From the NCBI RefSeq assembly GCF_000013645.1, contig NC_007951.1, forward strand, positions 2,852,001 through 2,916,000: a stretch of DNA of 64,000 bases. Direction: 5' to 3'. A model generated the notes under the pieces. It saw only the letters and a program-made list of their open reading frames with translations, searched no databases and was not told where the DNA came from. Shown here in pieces: positions 1-7,960 of this stretch. Positions within the stretch are counted from its first letter, which is position 1; every line of letters begins with the position of its first letter. This DNA comes from Paraburkholderia xenovorans LB400. Lineage in GTDB: Bacteria > Pseudomonadota > Gammaproteobacteria > Burkholderiales > Burkholderiaceae. The translations under genes and the position numbers were made by a program.

Positions 1-532
1 CGGCAAAGCTCCATTTACGGCCCGCCAGTTCGCCCATCAACATCGCGCGGATCTCGGCGTCCGAGAGCGTGACGTCCGATGCCGGTTCGTCCGGCACGCT
101 GGCCAGCGCCTGCACGAGATTGGCGCGGCTCACGATGCCCACCACCCGCCCCGCCTGCGTTACCGGCACACGCTTGATGCGCCGCGTCTCGAGAATGCTG
201 GCCACTTCACCGAGCGGCGTGTCGGGCTGAACCGTCACCACATCGGGGGTCATCACGTCGCGCACTTTCACCGCATGAGTCTTGATGTAATCCCTCGCTT
301 CATGGCTCGCGGACCAGACGTCGAGCCATGAACTCGGCTTGCGCTCGTCGGTGCCGATTTCGGTGCGGCGAAGCAGATCGCCTTCGCTGATCATGCCGGC
401 GATATGGCCCTCCGGATCCAGAACCGGTGCGCCGCTGATGCCGTTGTCGACGAAAATTCTGGCGACCTCTCTCACGGTCATGTCGGGTGTGACCGATATA
501 ACGTTGGTGATCATGACATCGGATGCGCGCAT
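1..532 (-). CDS. CBS-domain pair protein with C-terminal BON domain (partial, runs off window start)
   Basis: The reverse strand encodes a protein starting MRASDVMITNVISVTPDMTV, with a second repeat VRDVMTPDVVTVQPDTPLGE. This is the classic paired CBS arrangement, which usually binds adenine nucleotides and acts as an energy sensor. The last visible residues (AEIRAMLMGEL) look like the beginning of a BON domain, and the gene is cut by the window edge. The start at 532 is chosen because AGGAGG lies 8 bases upstream. An FNR-type box sits about 130 bp upstream (656-669), so the gene probably belongs to the low-oxygen regulon of this block. The family call is safe; the ligand is unknown. Confidence 0.9.
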   Translation of the reverse strand, partial: MRASDVMITNVISVTPDMTVREVARIFVDNGISGAPVLDPEGHIAGMISEGDLLRRTEIGTDERKPSSWLDVWSASHEARDYIKTHAVKVRDVMTPDVVTVQPDTPLGEVASILETRRIKRVPVTQAGRVVGIVSRANLVQALASVPDEPASDVTLSDAEIRAMLMGELAGRKWSFA

Positions 533-655
533 GGTAAGCCTCCTGGACAGTTAGGATCATTGAATTCGTGGGACCGGCACGTCCCGGCCGTCAGTCTCGG
601 AACGCCGGCAAGCCCCCGGGTGATTTCAGATTAGGCCGGTGCGACGCCCTTCCGT

Positions 656-669
656 TTGACGTGGATCAT
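656..669. promoter_or_regulatory. FNR-type box TTGAC-GTGG-ATCAT
   Basis: This dyad with 4-bp spacing matches the FNR/ANR pattern (TTGAT-N4-ATCAA) at 8 of 10 half-site bases. It is about 130 bp upstream of the CBS gene on the minus strand and about 200 bp upstream of adhP on the plus strand. No binding data; inferred from similarity to the other boxes in this block. Confidence 0.6.
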
Positions 670-725
670 CCCGAAGGCCGTTGCATGCATCCGCCGATCC
701 GTGCGCGGCGACAGAACCCTCGCGC

Positions 726-739
726 TTGACTCATATCAA
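726..739. promoter_or_regulatory. FNR-type box TTGAC-TCAT-ATCAA
   Basis: This near-perfect FNR dyad differs from TTGAT-N4-ATCAA by one base. It lies 131 bp upstream of the adhP start, paired with a second box at 790-803 whose centre is 64 bp closer to the gene. Confidence 0.75.
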
Positions 740-789
740 CCCGGCACGGGCCGTCTGCTGTCGAATGAAGAAGCGCGCATGGGTCCTGG

Positions 790-803
790 ATGACCCAGGT
801 CAA
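790..803. promoter_or_regulatory. FNR-type box ATGAC-CCAG-GTCAA
   Basis: The box is centred 67 bp before the adhP start codon. If it works at the usual class II distance of about 41 bp from transcription start, the mRNA leader would be about 25 nt. Confidence 0.6.
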
Positions 804-863
804 CCGCCCCGTATCGGTGAAGGAGATACTGGTCGCCACGTCATCAACGTCCGGAGAAAAGTT

Positions 864-1889
864 ATGGCCCAACTAATGAAAGCTGCTGTCGTTCACGAAT
901 TCGGCGCTCCGCTGCGTATCGAAGAGGTTCCCGTCCCGCAGGTGGGGCGCGGCCAGATTCTGGTGAACATCAAGGCGTCCGGCGTCTGTCACACGGACCT
1001 GCACGCGGCCGACGGCGACTGGCCGGTCAAGCCCACCCTGCCCTTCATTCCCGGTCACGAAGGCGTGGGCTATGTCGCTGCCGTCGGCGAAGGTGTCAAG
1101 CATGTCAAGGAAGGCGATCGCGTCGGCGTGCCGTGGCTTTATACCGCCTGCGGTCACTGCGAGCATTGCCTGGGCGGTTGGGAAACGCTGTGCCAGGAAC
1201 AGCAGAATACGGGCTACTCGGTCAACGGCGCTTACGCCGAATACGTGGTGGCCGACCCGAACTTCGTCGGTCATCTGCCCGCGGCCGTCTCGTTCGAAGA
1301 TATCGCCCCGATTCTGTGCGCGGGCGTGACGGTGTACAAAGGCATCCGCATGACGGACGCGCGGCCGGGTCAATGGATCACGATTTCGGGGATCGGCGGC
1401 CTCGGCCATGTCGCGGTTCAATATGCCATTGCGATGGGCCTGCGCGTGGTGGCCGTCGATATCTCGGAGGACAAGCTGGCTCTTGCCCGCGAACTCGGCG
1501 CAACGCTTGCGTTCAACGCTTCGGAGTGCGACCCCGCGGCGGCGATCCAGAAGGAAATCGGCGGAACGCACGGCGTGCTCGTCACCGCCGTATCGCGCAG
1601 CGCCTTCGCTCAGGCGCTGGGCATGGTGCGCCGCGGCGGCACCGTTGCGCTGAACGGTCTGCCGCCGGGCGACTTTCCGCTGCCGATCTTCTCGACCGTG
1701 CTCAACGGCATTACCGTGCGCGGCTCCATTGTCGGCACGCGCCAGGACTTGCAGGAATCACTCGAATTCGCCGCACAGGGCCGTGTGCGTGCCCGAATCC
1801 ATCTCGACCGGCTGGACAATATCAACCATGTTCTCGCCGAATTGAAGAGCGGGAAAGTGGATGGACGCATCGTTCTGAATCTCGATTGA
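864..1889 (+). CDS. adhP: Zinc-dependent alcohol dehydrogenase (AdhP type)
   Basis: A 341-aa MDR-family enzyme expected to interconvert ethanol or other primary alcohols and aldehydes with NAD. The N-terminal catalytic part has the GVCHTDLHAADGDW motif, the GHEGVG zinc motif and a four-cysteine structural zinc loop (CGHCEHCLGGWETLC). The central Rossmann motif is GIGGLGHVAVQYA. Length and order match E. coli AdhP (336 aa). The start at 864 (MAQLMKAAVV) follows GGAGAAAA; an in-frame upstream extension to 681 has no ribosome site and crosses the FNR boxes. It stands alone, followed by a rho-independent terminator. Two FNR-type boxes upstream suggest oxygen-limited induction, where the enzyme would recycle NADH by fermentation. 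Substrate is inferred from the family. Confidence 0.93.
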   Translation: MAQLMKAAVVHEFGAPLRIEEVPVPQVGRGQILVNIKASGVCHTDLHAADGDWPVKPTLPFIPGHEGVGYVAAVGEGVKHVKEGDRVGVPWLYTACGHCEHCLGGWETLCQEQQNTGYSVNGAYAEYVVADPNFVGHLPAAVSFEDIAPILCAGVTVYKGIRMTDARPGQWITISGIGGLGHVAVQYAIAMGLRVVAVDISEDKLALARELGATLAFNASECDPAAAIQKEIGGTHGVLVTAVSRSAFAQALGMVRRGGTVALNGLPPGDFPLPIFSTVLNGITVRGSIVGTRQDLQESLEFAAQGRVRARIHLDRLDNINHVLAELKSGKVDGRIVLNLD

Positions 1890-1927
1890 GCAAGCGGGCG
1901 AGCGGCAGAGTCGACGAAAGAGAAAGC

Positions 1928-1960
1928 GGCGCGAGCGCCTGAGCGGCTCGCGCCTTTTTC
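1928..1960 (+). terminator. Rho-independent terminator after adhP
   Basis: A 9-bp GC-rich stem (GGCGCGAGC paired with GCTCGCGCC) with a 9-nt loop is followed directly by TTTTT, 38 bp past the adhP stop. Confidence 0.85.
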
Positions 1961-2178
1961 GTTTGAGGCCTCTTCCCATGACGTTCTGGTGAATGCTTGC
2001 CCCGGTCGACGTTGTGCAGGCGAAGCGTGAAGAAACGATGAACAGGCCGCGAAGCACGCCACGAAGCACGAAGCGATTGAGACGCTTGCGAGGGGATTGA
2101 AAAGAAACAGCGGAGAAAGAAGCGCGCGCCTGACGGAAATCGCTCAGCACTCAGGCCCGGCGGAACCCCGGCAGAACA

Positions 2179-2424
2179 TCACCGTGACTGAACCGACAGC
2201 GTATTGGACATCTTGAGACGCAGCCATTCCATGCCCTCGCGCAAACCGGCCAACACGGCTTCGCGTTCCGTCGGAAACACGCTGCTGTGCCTGAACTCGT
2301 GGTTGAAAATTCCGTCCGGCGTGTGGTGGCTGAGCTTGATCGAGCAGTCGTAGCCACCCGTTGTGCGATGCGTGGTTGCGGCGACCGACCAGTCGCCGTC
2401 GCCCACGCTACCCGAGATCGTCAT
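2179..2424 (-). CDS. Conserved small protein of unknown function
   Basis: An 81-aa acidic soluble protein starting MTISGSVGDGDWSVAATTHR. No recognised domain, signal peptide or membrane segment. The C-terminal half (PTEREAVLAGLREGMEWLRL) looks helical and amphipathic. The start at 2424 is preceded by AAGGAG at good spacing; the longer open frame to 2526 lacks one. It is the last gene of a minus-strand run after Hsp20 and a BON protein and probably shares their low-oxygen promoter. Function unknown. Confidence 0.75.
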   Translation of the reverse strand: MTISGSVGDGDWSVAATTHRTTGGYDCSIKLSHHTPDGIFNHEFRHSSVFPTEREAVLAGLREGMEWLRLKMSNTLSVQSR

Positions 2425-2563
2425 GAGTCGCTCCTTGGTTGATGCGCCGTCCATCCCATCAGACGTCTTCGGCGCGCCTGCATCGTCCCGCGTGGTCCAA
2501 TCTGCCGGGCATGGCAGGCGCCGCATGTACGGTGCCCGTCCGGTCGCCGCCGGGCAAGCATGT

Positions 2564-3214
2564 CTATCCCACCGTCAGATTGTCGATCACCGCATGAACA
2601 CCCGGCGTCGACCATGCCGCGCCGCGCGCGGCCGAGCGCTCCGCCATCGAGTCGACCGTGCCCGTCAGCGTGACCGTTCCTTCGTGCACCTTCACGCTGA
2701 TGTGCTTCGCTTCGCGTTCGGCGTGGCGTCGCAGCGCCTTGCCGATCTCTTCGCCGATATCCAGCGCGGCCACTTTGCCGCCGATCCGGATGAGGTTCGA
2801 AACCCCGGTCACACCGCGCATATGTGAAATCGTGCGTGTGGCGACATGGCTCTGATAAGCCCAGTCGACCTCGCCGCTCAATGTCACCCAGCCTTTCTCG
2901 ACCTGCACCTTGACCGCGTCCTCGCTCAAACCTACGGTCCAGCGCATGATGGAGCGAACGGCGTTGGCGAGTTCCTCGTCGGTTCGCACATCTGAATGCA
3001 GCAGGCGCACGTTCAGTTCCACCACGACGGCCTTCACGCCTGCCACACGCTGCGCGGCTTTTTCCGCCGCAAGCTTCTCCGCGTAGCTGACGGGATGCCC
3101 CGATAGCGTGACGACACGGTTATGCACTTCGACGCCGATGTCCGTAGCGTCGACTGCCGGATCCCAAGCCAGTTCGTCTTCGACCTGCTGCTTCAATTCC
3201 ATGTCCGACTTCAT
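2564..3214 (-). CDS. Triple BON-domain protein
   Basis: A 216-aa protein made of three BON domains (about residues 5-70, 77-145 and 150-216), each with the hallmark pattern of an amphipathic helix followed by VxVxxGxVxLxGxV (examples: VEVHNRVVTLSGHP, VQVEKGWVTLSGEV, VKVHEGTVTLTGTV). BON proteins associate with phospholipid or cell envelope. There is no signal peptide, so this copy is probably cytoplasmic, as in stress loci of related bacteria. Start at 3214 (MKSDMELKQQ) follows AAGGAGCACGCA; the longer frame to 3415 runs into hsp20. It lies 76 bp downstream of hsp20 on the same strand and is likely co-transcribed. Confidence 0.92.
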   Translation of the reverse strand: MKSDMELKQQVEDELAWDPAVDATDIGVEVHNRVVTLSGHPVSYAEKLAAEKAAQRVAGVKAVVVELNVRLLHSDVRTDEELANAVRSIMRWTVGLSEDAVKVQVEKGWVTLSGEVDWAYQSHVATRTISHMRGVTGVSNLIRIGGKVAALDIGEEIGKALRRHAEREAKHISVKVHEGTVTLTGTVDSMAERSAARGAAWSTPGVHAVIDNLTVG

Positions 3215-3290
3215 TGCGTGCTCCTTGTTGGCATACGGCTGGCGGCGGCGCGCGGCCCACGAAGCCACTCGTGTTCCGCGCGGCCACGGA

Positions 3291-3719
3291 TCAGTTGATC
3301 TGCAGGCGCTTGCGTTCGGAGGCCGCCTTTTTCGGCAAGGTGAGCGAGAGTACGCCGTCCTTGTACTCCGCCGCCGCCGCGCTCTCGTCGACTTCGCTCG
3401 CCAATGAAAAGGCACGGCTCACGGCACCCGCGTAACGCTCGCGGCGAATCACCCGTTCGCCTTCCTTCATTTCCTGATTCCGTTCGACTTTCGCGCTGAT
3501 CGAAACAAGGTTGCCGTCGATTTTTACGTCGATATCCTTCTTGTCGACGCCCGGCAGTTCAGCCTTCACCGTGTACGCGCTATCGCTCTCCGTCACGTCG
3601 ACCTTGATGTCGGCAAGCGGCGCTTCGCCGCCTGCGCCGCGCAGCGGCCGGAACAGGCCCTGAAAAAGTTCCGACATGGGTTCGAGGGGAAAGGGATCAA
3701 ATCGGGTCAAGTTGCTCAT
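3291..3719 (-). CDS. Hsp20-family small heat-shock protein
   Basis: A 142-aa small heat-shock protein. The alpha-crystallin domain runs from about residue 35 to 135, with the AELPGVDKKDIDVKIDGN strand region, a GERVIRRERYAG segment and the late motif YKDGVLSLTLPK. It would hold unfolding proteins in an ATP-independent way. The start at 3719 has AGGAGCAGG upstream. It is the first gene of the Hsp20-BON-81-aa run; an FNR-type box (3906-3919) lies in the divergent gap. Ends in ERKRLQIN, typical for the family. Confidence 0.95.
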   Translation of the reverse strand: MSNLTRFDPFPLEPMSELFQGLFRPLRGAGGEAPLADIKVDVTESDSAYTVKAELPGVDKKDIDVKIDGNLVSISAKVERNQEMKEGERVIRRERYAGAVSRAFSLASEVDESAAAAEYKDGVLSLTLPKKAASERKRLQIN

Positions 3720-3905
3720 CGTCCTGCTCCTGATTCATTCAATGACATCGTGGATACCAGATCGCGTCGCACGCCTCATACCGGCCCGTTTCACGCTGAA
3801 CCCGCAGCCGGGAGCGGTGCACCCCAGCCTGCTCACACGCGCGGCTTTCGCTGTCGCGGCGAACATGCTGTACCGCTAACTTTAGGCGCGCCTGCAAAGC
3901 ATCCA

Positions 3906-3919
3906 TTGACGTGTGTCAA
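3906..3919. promoter_or_regulatory. FNR-type box TTGAC-GTGT-GTCAA
   Basis: A perfect TTGAC/GTCAA dyad with 4-bp spacing in the 307-bp gap (3720-4026) between divergent hsp20 and the kinase gene; centre 114 bp from the kinase start and 193 bp from hsp20. It is the only clear regulatory element in the gap. Confidence 0.75.
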
Positions 3920-4026
3920 GTGGCGCACATCGCAGCCCAGGACGTCCGCAAGCATGATGTCGGTCAAGTCGCCGCGATGGTCCGCATCTATTCTGAAAGA
4001 ACCCTTGATGCCCGACGGAGAGTTCC

Positions 4027-5676
4027 ATGCCTGCTCACTTTTCACCGGCACATCAGCGTCCAGTTCACAGACGGCAACGCGAACGGCTGGCGCAGCGAGG
4101 CTGGCGCGCGCTCGACCGCGCGATGCAGAGGCCGTCGACATATCGTCACCCCGCGGGCCGCATTCGCCGCATCGAAACGCACATCTCGGTCGTGTACCTG
4201 GCCGGCCGGTATGCGTACAAGCTGAAGAAGCGCGTCAATCCCGGTTTCGTGGACTTCACGCAGGCACGCGCGCGCGAACGCGCGTGCGCCGACGAGTTCC
4301 GGCTGAACCGCCGGCTCGCCCGTGAGATTTATCGCGGCGTCGTATCGATTACGCGCCGCGGGGGCTCGTACCGTGTCGCGACAACGGGCGAGGTCGCCGA
4401 GCACGCCGTCCTGATGCGACGCTTCGACGAGCAGGAAATTTTCAAGGCATTGCAGGCGCGCGGCGAACTCGGTTTCGCGGAAATGGACGCCCTCGCCGGA
4501 CAACTTGCGGCGTTCCACCGCCGTTCCTCACGCACGCCGCCTCGCGCGGTCTTCGGCTCCGCAGCGTTTGTTCAGGAACAGATGCAGACCGTGGTGGAAG
4601 CACTCCGCCGTGAAACCGGAGCGCGCCTGCCTGCCCGGATTTCCGCCTGGTGCGGGAGCGAAGGCCAACGCCTTGCCGGGCACTTCGCCGCGCGTCACGC
4701 AGGCGGCTTTGTGCGCGAGAGCCACGGCGACCTGCACCTCGATAACATCGTTCGGTGCGGCAAGCGCGTGCTCATGTTCGACTGCATCGAATTCGACGAC
4801 GCCTTGCGCTGGATCGACATCGCCAGCGACCTGAGCTTTCCGTTGATGGATCTGCACGCGTGTGGCCGGCAAGATCTCGCGGCGCGCCTGTTGAACGGCT
4901 GGCTGCAACGTACAGGCGATTTTGCGGCGCTGCCGGTGCTGCGTTACTACATGGTCTACCGCGCATTGGTGCGCGCCCTCGTGGCAGTGTTGAAAACACG
5001 CGATCAGCCGCCTGATGAGGGCCTCGCGCGCGCCATGCCGTACCTGAATCTGGTCGAGCGCATGATCGCGCCGCAGCGGCCGTACTTGCTGCTATGCCAC
5101 GGCTACTCCGGATCGGGCAAGTCAGTGGCGAGCGAAGCGCTGGTGAGCCTGGTCGGCGCCGTGCGTCTGTCGAGCGATATCGAGCGCAAGCGCGGCCGCC
5201 CCTTCGCGCCTATCGATTCCCGTCCGCTGCCGGCCGAAGCCTACACGCACGACTCGATCGACCGGCATTACGATCTGCTGCTGCAATTGGCGCAACAGGT
5301 GCTGCTGGCCGGCTACCCTGCGCTGGTCGACGCGACCTTTCTCAAGAGCGCGCATCGCGCCCGCTTCGCCGCGCTCGCACGCTCGCACGGCGTGCCGGTT
5401 TTTCTGCTCGATTTCCATGCGCGGGTACGTCAACTCGAACAGCGCGTGCAGGCGCGCGCCGCCGCTTCCCATACGGAATCGGACGCCGGCCCGCTCGTGC
5501 TGATCCGGCAACTGGCGAACGAGGAACCGCTCTCCGCGGAAGAAATGCAGCGAACGGTGAGCTTCGATACGGAAGTGCCGCTCGCCGATTTCGGCCGTCT
5601 GGACTACTGGCGAAAACTGCTGCGGCGGCTTTGCGAGCCGGAAGCGGCAGCGCCGCCGGAGGTGGCGAGCGGCTAG
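4027..5676 (+). CDS. Fusion of aminoglycoside-phosphotransferase-like and P-loop kinase domains
   Basis: A 549-aa cytoplasmic protein with two parts. The N-terminal half has a protein-kinase-like fold of the APH type, with the Brenner motif HGDLHLDNIV near residue 233 and a metal-binding motif MFDCIEFDDA. The C-terminal half (from about residue 350) is an AAA_33 or zeta-toxin-like kinase with Walker A GYSGSGKS at about 359. This two-domain architecture recurs in bacterial stress loci; its substrate is not known to me and no antibiotic resistance should be assumed from the APH label. Start at 4027 follows CGGAGAG. An FNR-type box lies 114 bp upstream. A decayed histidine-kinase fragment follows immediately. 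Confidence 0.88.
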   Translation: MPAHFSPAHQRPVHRRQRERLAQRGWRALDRAMQRPSTYRHPAGRIRRIETHISVVYLAGRYAYKLKKRVNPGFVDFTQARARERACADEFRLNRRLAREIYRGVVSITRRGGSYRVATTGEVAEHAVLMRRFDEQEIFKALQARGELGFAEMDALAGQLAAFHRRSSRTPPRAVFGSAAFVQEQMQTVVEALRRETGARLPARISAWCGSEGQRLAGHFAARHAGGFVRESHGDLHLDNIVRCGKRVLMFDCIEFDDALRWIDIASDLSFPLMDLHACGRQDLAARLLNGWLQRTGDFAALPVLRYYMVYRALVRALVAVLKTRDQPPDEGLARAMPYLNLVERMIAPQRPYLLLCHGYSGSGKSVASEALVSLVGAVRLSSDIERKRGRPFAPIDSRPLPAEAYTHDSIDRHYDLLLQLAQQVLLAGYPALVDATFLKSAHRARFAALARSHGVPVFLLDFHARVRQLEQRVQARAAASHTESDAGPLVLIRQLANEEPLSAEEMQRTVSFDTEVPLADFGRLDYWRKLLRRLCEPEAAAPPEVASG

Positions 5677-6233
5677 CGCGAGGCATCTGTCAGGCAAGCT
5701 CCAACGCGAGTTCGATCAGCAGGGCCGCGTAACGAGCTGGAACAACGGCGCACGCAAGATCAAGGGCTACACACCCGACGAAATCATCGCCCGCCATTGC
5801 TGGATGATCTCGGCCTCGCCGCGGCGCTGGAGTGGCTGACGGACGACTTCACGCAGCGCTTTAACGTGGCCGCCAGACTGCGCATCGATACCGACGACGC
5901 GGGCTTCACGCCTTTGGCGTCCTCCGCGCTCTTCCGCATCGTGCAGGAAGCGCTGACGAACGTGGCCCGGCATGCGCAGGCAAGGCAAGTGAAGCGGTCG
6001 TCCGGATTTCTTGCAATGCGAAGACCTGCTCGATCCATATCGACAACAACGGCCGCGGAACCGTACTCGAAGACACCGGCAGACGCGGCTCGTTCGGCCT
6101 GCTCGGCATGCGCGAACGCGTGCGTCAGTTGCGCGGCACCCTGACGATCGACAGCACCCCAGGCAACGGCTTCAGGATCACCGCCACGATTCCGCTCAGT
6201 GCGATTCGCCCGGATGAGACGCCGCCGGTTTGA
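5677..6233 (+). pseudogene. Remnant of a PAS histidine kinase (internal deletion plus frameshift)
   Basis: One frame first reads a PAS fragment (GRVTSWNNGARKIKGYTPDE), then jumps at about 5797 to the end of a NarL-type kinase: LDDLGLAAALEWLTDDF, then FRIVQEALTNVARHA. A further frameshift near 5990-6000 carries the last part, with an ATPase G-box (GSFGLLGMRERV) and GNGFRITATIP, to a stop at 6231-6233. It resembles the intact kinase at 21375-22721, which has LDDLGLIPAIEWL and the same FRIVQEALTNVARHA. The phosphoacceptor helix is missing, so it cannot work as a kinase. Its tail overlaps the convergent K+ channel gene by 38 bp. Confidence 0.8.
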
Positions 6234-7041
6234 CCGGCCCGGCTGAAGCGGCAGCAACGCGTGCTTCGCCGCCTGCCGCCGCCTGTACGTCTTGCCGCAA
6301 CGCGGCAATCTCGTCGCGCAGTGCCTTGATGTCGCGATGCATTTCCCGCCGCAAGATCCGCTCTTCCTGCTCGACGAACGTCGCGGCAATGCTGGCGAAG
6401 ACCAGCGACAACAAGCCGTAGCCGAGCAACACCACGAAGGCGGCGAAAACGCGTGATGCGGGCGTGGTCGGCGCCATGTCTCCGTAGCCGACTGTCGCGC
6501 TGCTCTCGAATGCGAGCCAGACGCCTTCCGCGTACGTATGCACGCCCGGTTCGAGCCAGTAAAACCCCGCCCCCGCTGAAGCGAGCAGCAACACGGCTAT
6601 CACCAGCAGCAACCCCAGGCGGCCCGGGGAGAAAAAGCTTCGCAACGACACGACGATGCGCGCCGCCACCAGCCCCACGAAGACAACGCGCAACAGCCAT
6701 TCGAGCGGCGACCACGGCAACGCGCCCCACGCCACGCTGATCGCCGAGCCCGCTGCGATCAGGACATCGTAAGCGTTGCGTGTGATGAACCGTTCGGGCT
6801 TGCGGCTGAGAAAGGCGATCCGGCCAAGGACCATCGTGAATCCCGCGGACATGGACGCATAAAGCGCACGGCCGGCCAGATGAAACCGGGACGCAGCGGC
6901 CAGTTCGAAATAGAACGCGGGAATTGCAAGCAGGCTGAGAGCGAACAGCACCCACTGCATCCAGCGCCATGCCCGCATGGCCCGCGCGTCGTCGTGAACG
7001 TCGACCCCGGCGAGACCCGCAACGCGCCAACTCTCCTTCAT
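6196..7041 (-). CDS. Potassium channel protein, Kv-like pore with C-terminal coiled coil
   Basis: A 281-aa membrane protein with several hydrophobic segments and one pore loop carrying the K+ selectivity filter TVGYGD (about residue 195) before the last transmembrane helix. The cytoplasmic tail (EERILRREMHRDIKALRDEI and on) is a heptad coiled coil, probably a tetramerisation element. No RCK/TrkA domain is present. Start at 7041 (MKESWRVAGL) is the most plausible although its ribosome site is weak (GGTGGCGA). It lies 13 bp downstream of the lipoprotein gene and is likely co-transcribed with it from an FNR-linked promoter. Ion specificity follows from the filter. Confidence 0.9.
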   Translation of the reverse strand: MKESWRVAGLAGVDVHDDARAMRAWRWMQWVLFALSLLAIPAFYFELAAASRFHLAGRALYASMSAGFTMVLGRIAFLSRKPERFITRNAYDVLIAAGSAISVAWGALPWSPLEWLLRVVFVGLVAARIVVSLRSFFSPGRLGLLLVIAVLLLASAGAGFYWLEPGVHTYAEGVWLAFESSATVGYGDMAPTTPASRVFAAFVVLLGYGLLSLVFASIAATFVEQEERILRREMHRDIKALRDEIAALRQDVQAAAGGEARVAAASAGPVKPAASHPGESH

Positions 7042-7054
7042 GTCGCCACCGTCG

Positions 7055-7504
7055 TCATGACGCCGCGCCGATGAACGAGCGGAATTCCGTTTCGACCGAG
7101 CGAATCTGTCTGGCACACGTTCCATACAGCCAGCCGGGATTGCCGTCCGCGCGGTACATACCCCGGCACATTCCCTTGACCTGGATGGTCGATATACCGC
7201 CCGCGCCGCTCGTTCGCGTCGCCCACACATAGACGGTGCCGAAGGTATGCGGCTCGGCCGTTTCGATCGCCGTGTCGTCCGCACGCCGGATCGGCGTCGC
7301 GGAGCGTTGCGCCACGTACAGTCTGGTGCGGCTCCACAGCAGCTCGCAAGCGGCGGGAGAAGAACAGTCCACGTGCGCCTGCTCGCGCGCCGTTTCGAGC
7401 GCGACCTCGGTGTCGCGGCGTGCCGCCATACGCGATTCTTCGGTACTGCAGCCAGCAAGGATGATCATCAGCAGCGCAAAGGCTGCCAGCCGCCCGTTCT
7501 TCAT
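7055..7504 (-). CDS. Small lipoprotein of unknown function
   Basis: A 149-aa protein with a lipoprotein signal: MKNGRLAAFALLMIILAGCS, where LAGC is the lipobox and C the lipidated residue. The mature part contains three further cysteine-bearing stretches (VDCSSPAACELLW, GMCRGMYR, GTCARQ) that could form disulfides in the periplasm. The start at 7504 is supported by the signal sequence and by AGG upstream; the longer frame to 7630 would destroy the signal peptide. First gene of a two-gene unit with the K+ channel; FNR-type box about 119 bp upstream. Confidence 0.82.
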   Translation of the reverse strand: MKNGRLAAFALLMIILAGCSTEESRMAARRDTEVALETAREQAHVDCSSPAACELLWSRTRLYVAQRSATPIRRADDTAIETAEPHTFGTVYVWATRTSGAGGISTIQVKGMCRGMYRADGNPGWLYGTCARQIRSVETEFRSFIGAAS

Positions 7505-7616
7505 ATCAGCCTGTCCATTTTCCCGTTCAGCGGCGCGATGCGCCGTTGCAAACCATCGGCCCGTCTTTTGCAAACTCGCCCGTTTACAAAAGTATGGGCA
7601 GGACGCCTGTTGGGAT

Positions 7617-7630
7617 TTGACCTGGATCAT
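7617..7630. promoter_or_regulatory. FNR-type box TTGAC-CTGG-ATCAT
   Basis: The dyad is 8/10 to the FNR consensus, in the 456-bp gap between the minus-strand lipoprotein and the Acg-like nitroreductase, about 119 bp upstream of the lipoprotein start. Confidence 0.6.
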
Positions 7631-7657
7631 CGTCTAACGTGTGAGACGCACGCACGC

Positions 7658-7891
7658 ATGCCGGCCGCCGCCGATGCGATGCGCCGCCACATCGAGGAAA
7701 CGTATCACTGGCGCTGCGAAGTGCCGATCTATCTCGATGCCGTCGAATTGCCGGCTTGGTGGGCAATGTGGGCGGGGATCCGTGTGTCGCCGTCGCGAAT
7801 GCAACCACCGCACACAGCGTGCCTGCGTGCGTCGTTGCAGGCGAGCAGCCCGGCGGATAAAAGTCACCGTGGCCCGTTCAATGCGGAATGA
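7658..7891 (+). CDS. Possible 77-aa ORF of unknown function (doubtful)
   Basis: An open frame beginning MPAAADAMRRHIEETYHWRC sits in the 456-bp gap 7505-7960. The first 45 residues look protein-like (EETYHWRCEVPIYLDAVELP), whereas the end is arginine/serine-rich and its stop overlaps an FNR-type box. There is no convincing ribosome site. It may be a decayed fragment of a larger gene. I do not recognise the family. Confidence 0.25.
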   Translation: MPAAADAMRRHIEETYHWRCEVPIYLDAVELPAWWAMWAGIRVSPSRMQPPHTACLRASLQASSPADKSHRGPFNAE

Positions 7892-7901
7892 TCCAGATCA
7901 A
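7888..7901. promoter_or_regulatory. FNR-type box ATGAT-CCAG-ATCAA
   Basis: Nine of ten consensus half-site bases. The box is centred 66 bp upstream of the Acg-like nitroreductase start, a distance that fits a class II activator site with a short leader. Confidence 0.75.
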
Positions 7902-7960
7902 TCCGCGTACGGTGCATGCCTGACACAGTGGCGTTATGAAATCGTGCAGGGGATCATCAC

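Noticed and set aside
2151..2357. 68-aa minus-strand ORF near the 81-aa unknown gene
   Set aside because: Overlaps the better supported 81-aa gene in another frame and has Arg/Ser-rich shadow composition.
4027..5676. Aminoglycoside resistance gene
   Set aside because: The APH-like half is fused to a P-loop kinase and sits in a stress block; this architecture is not that of known aminoglycoside kinases.
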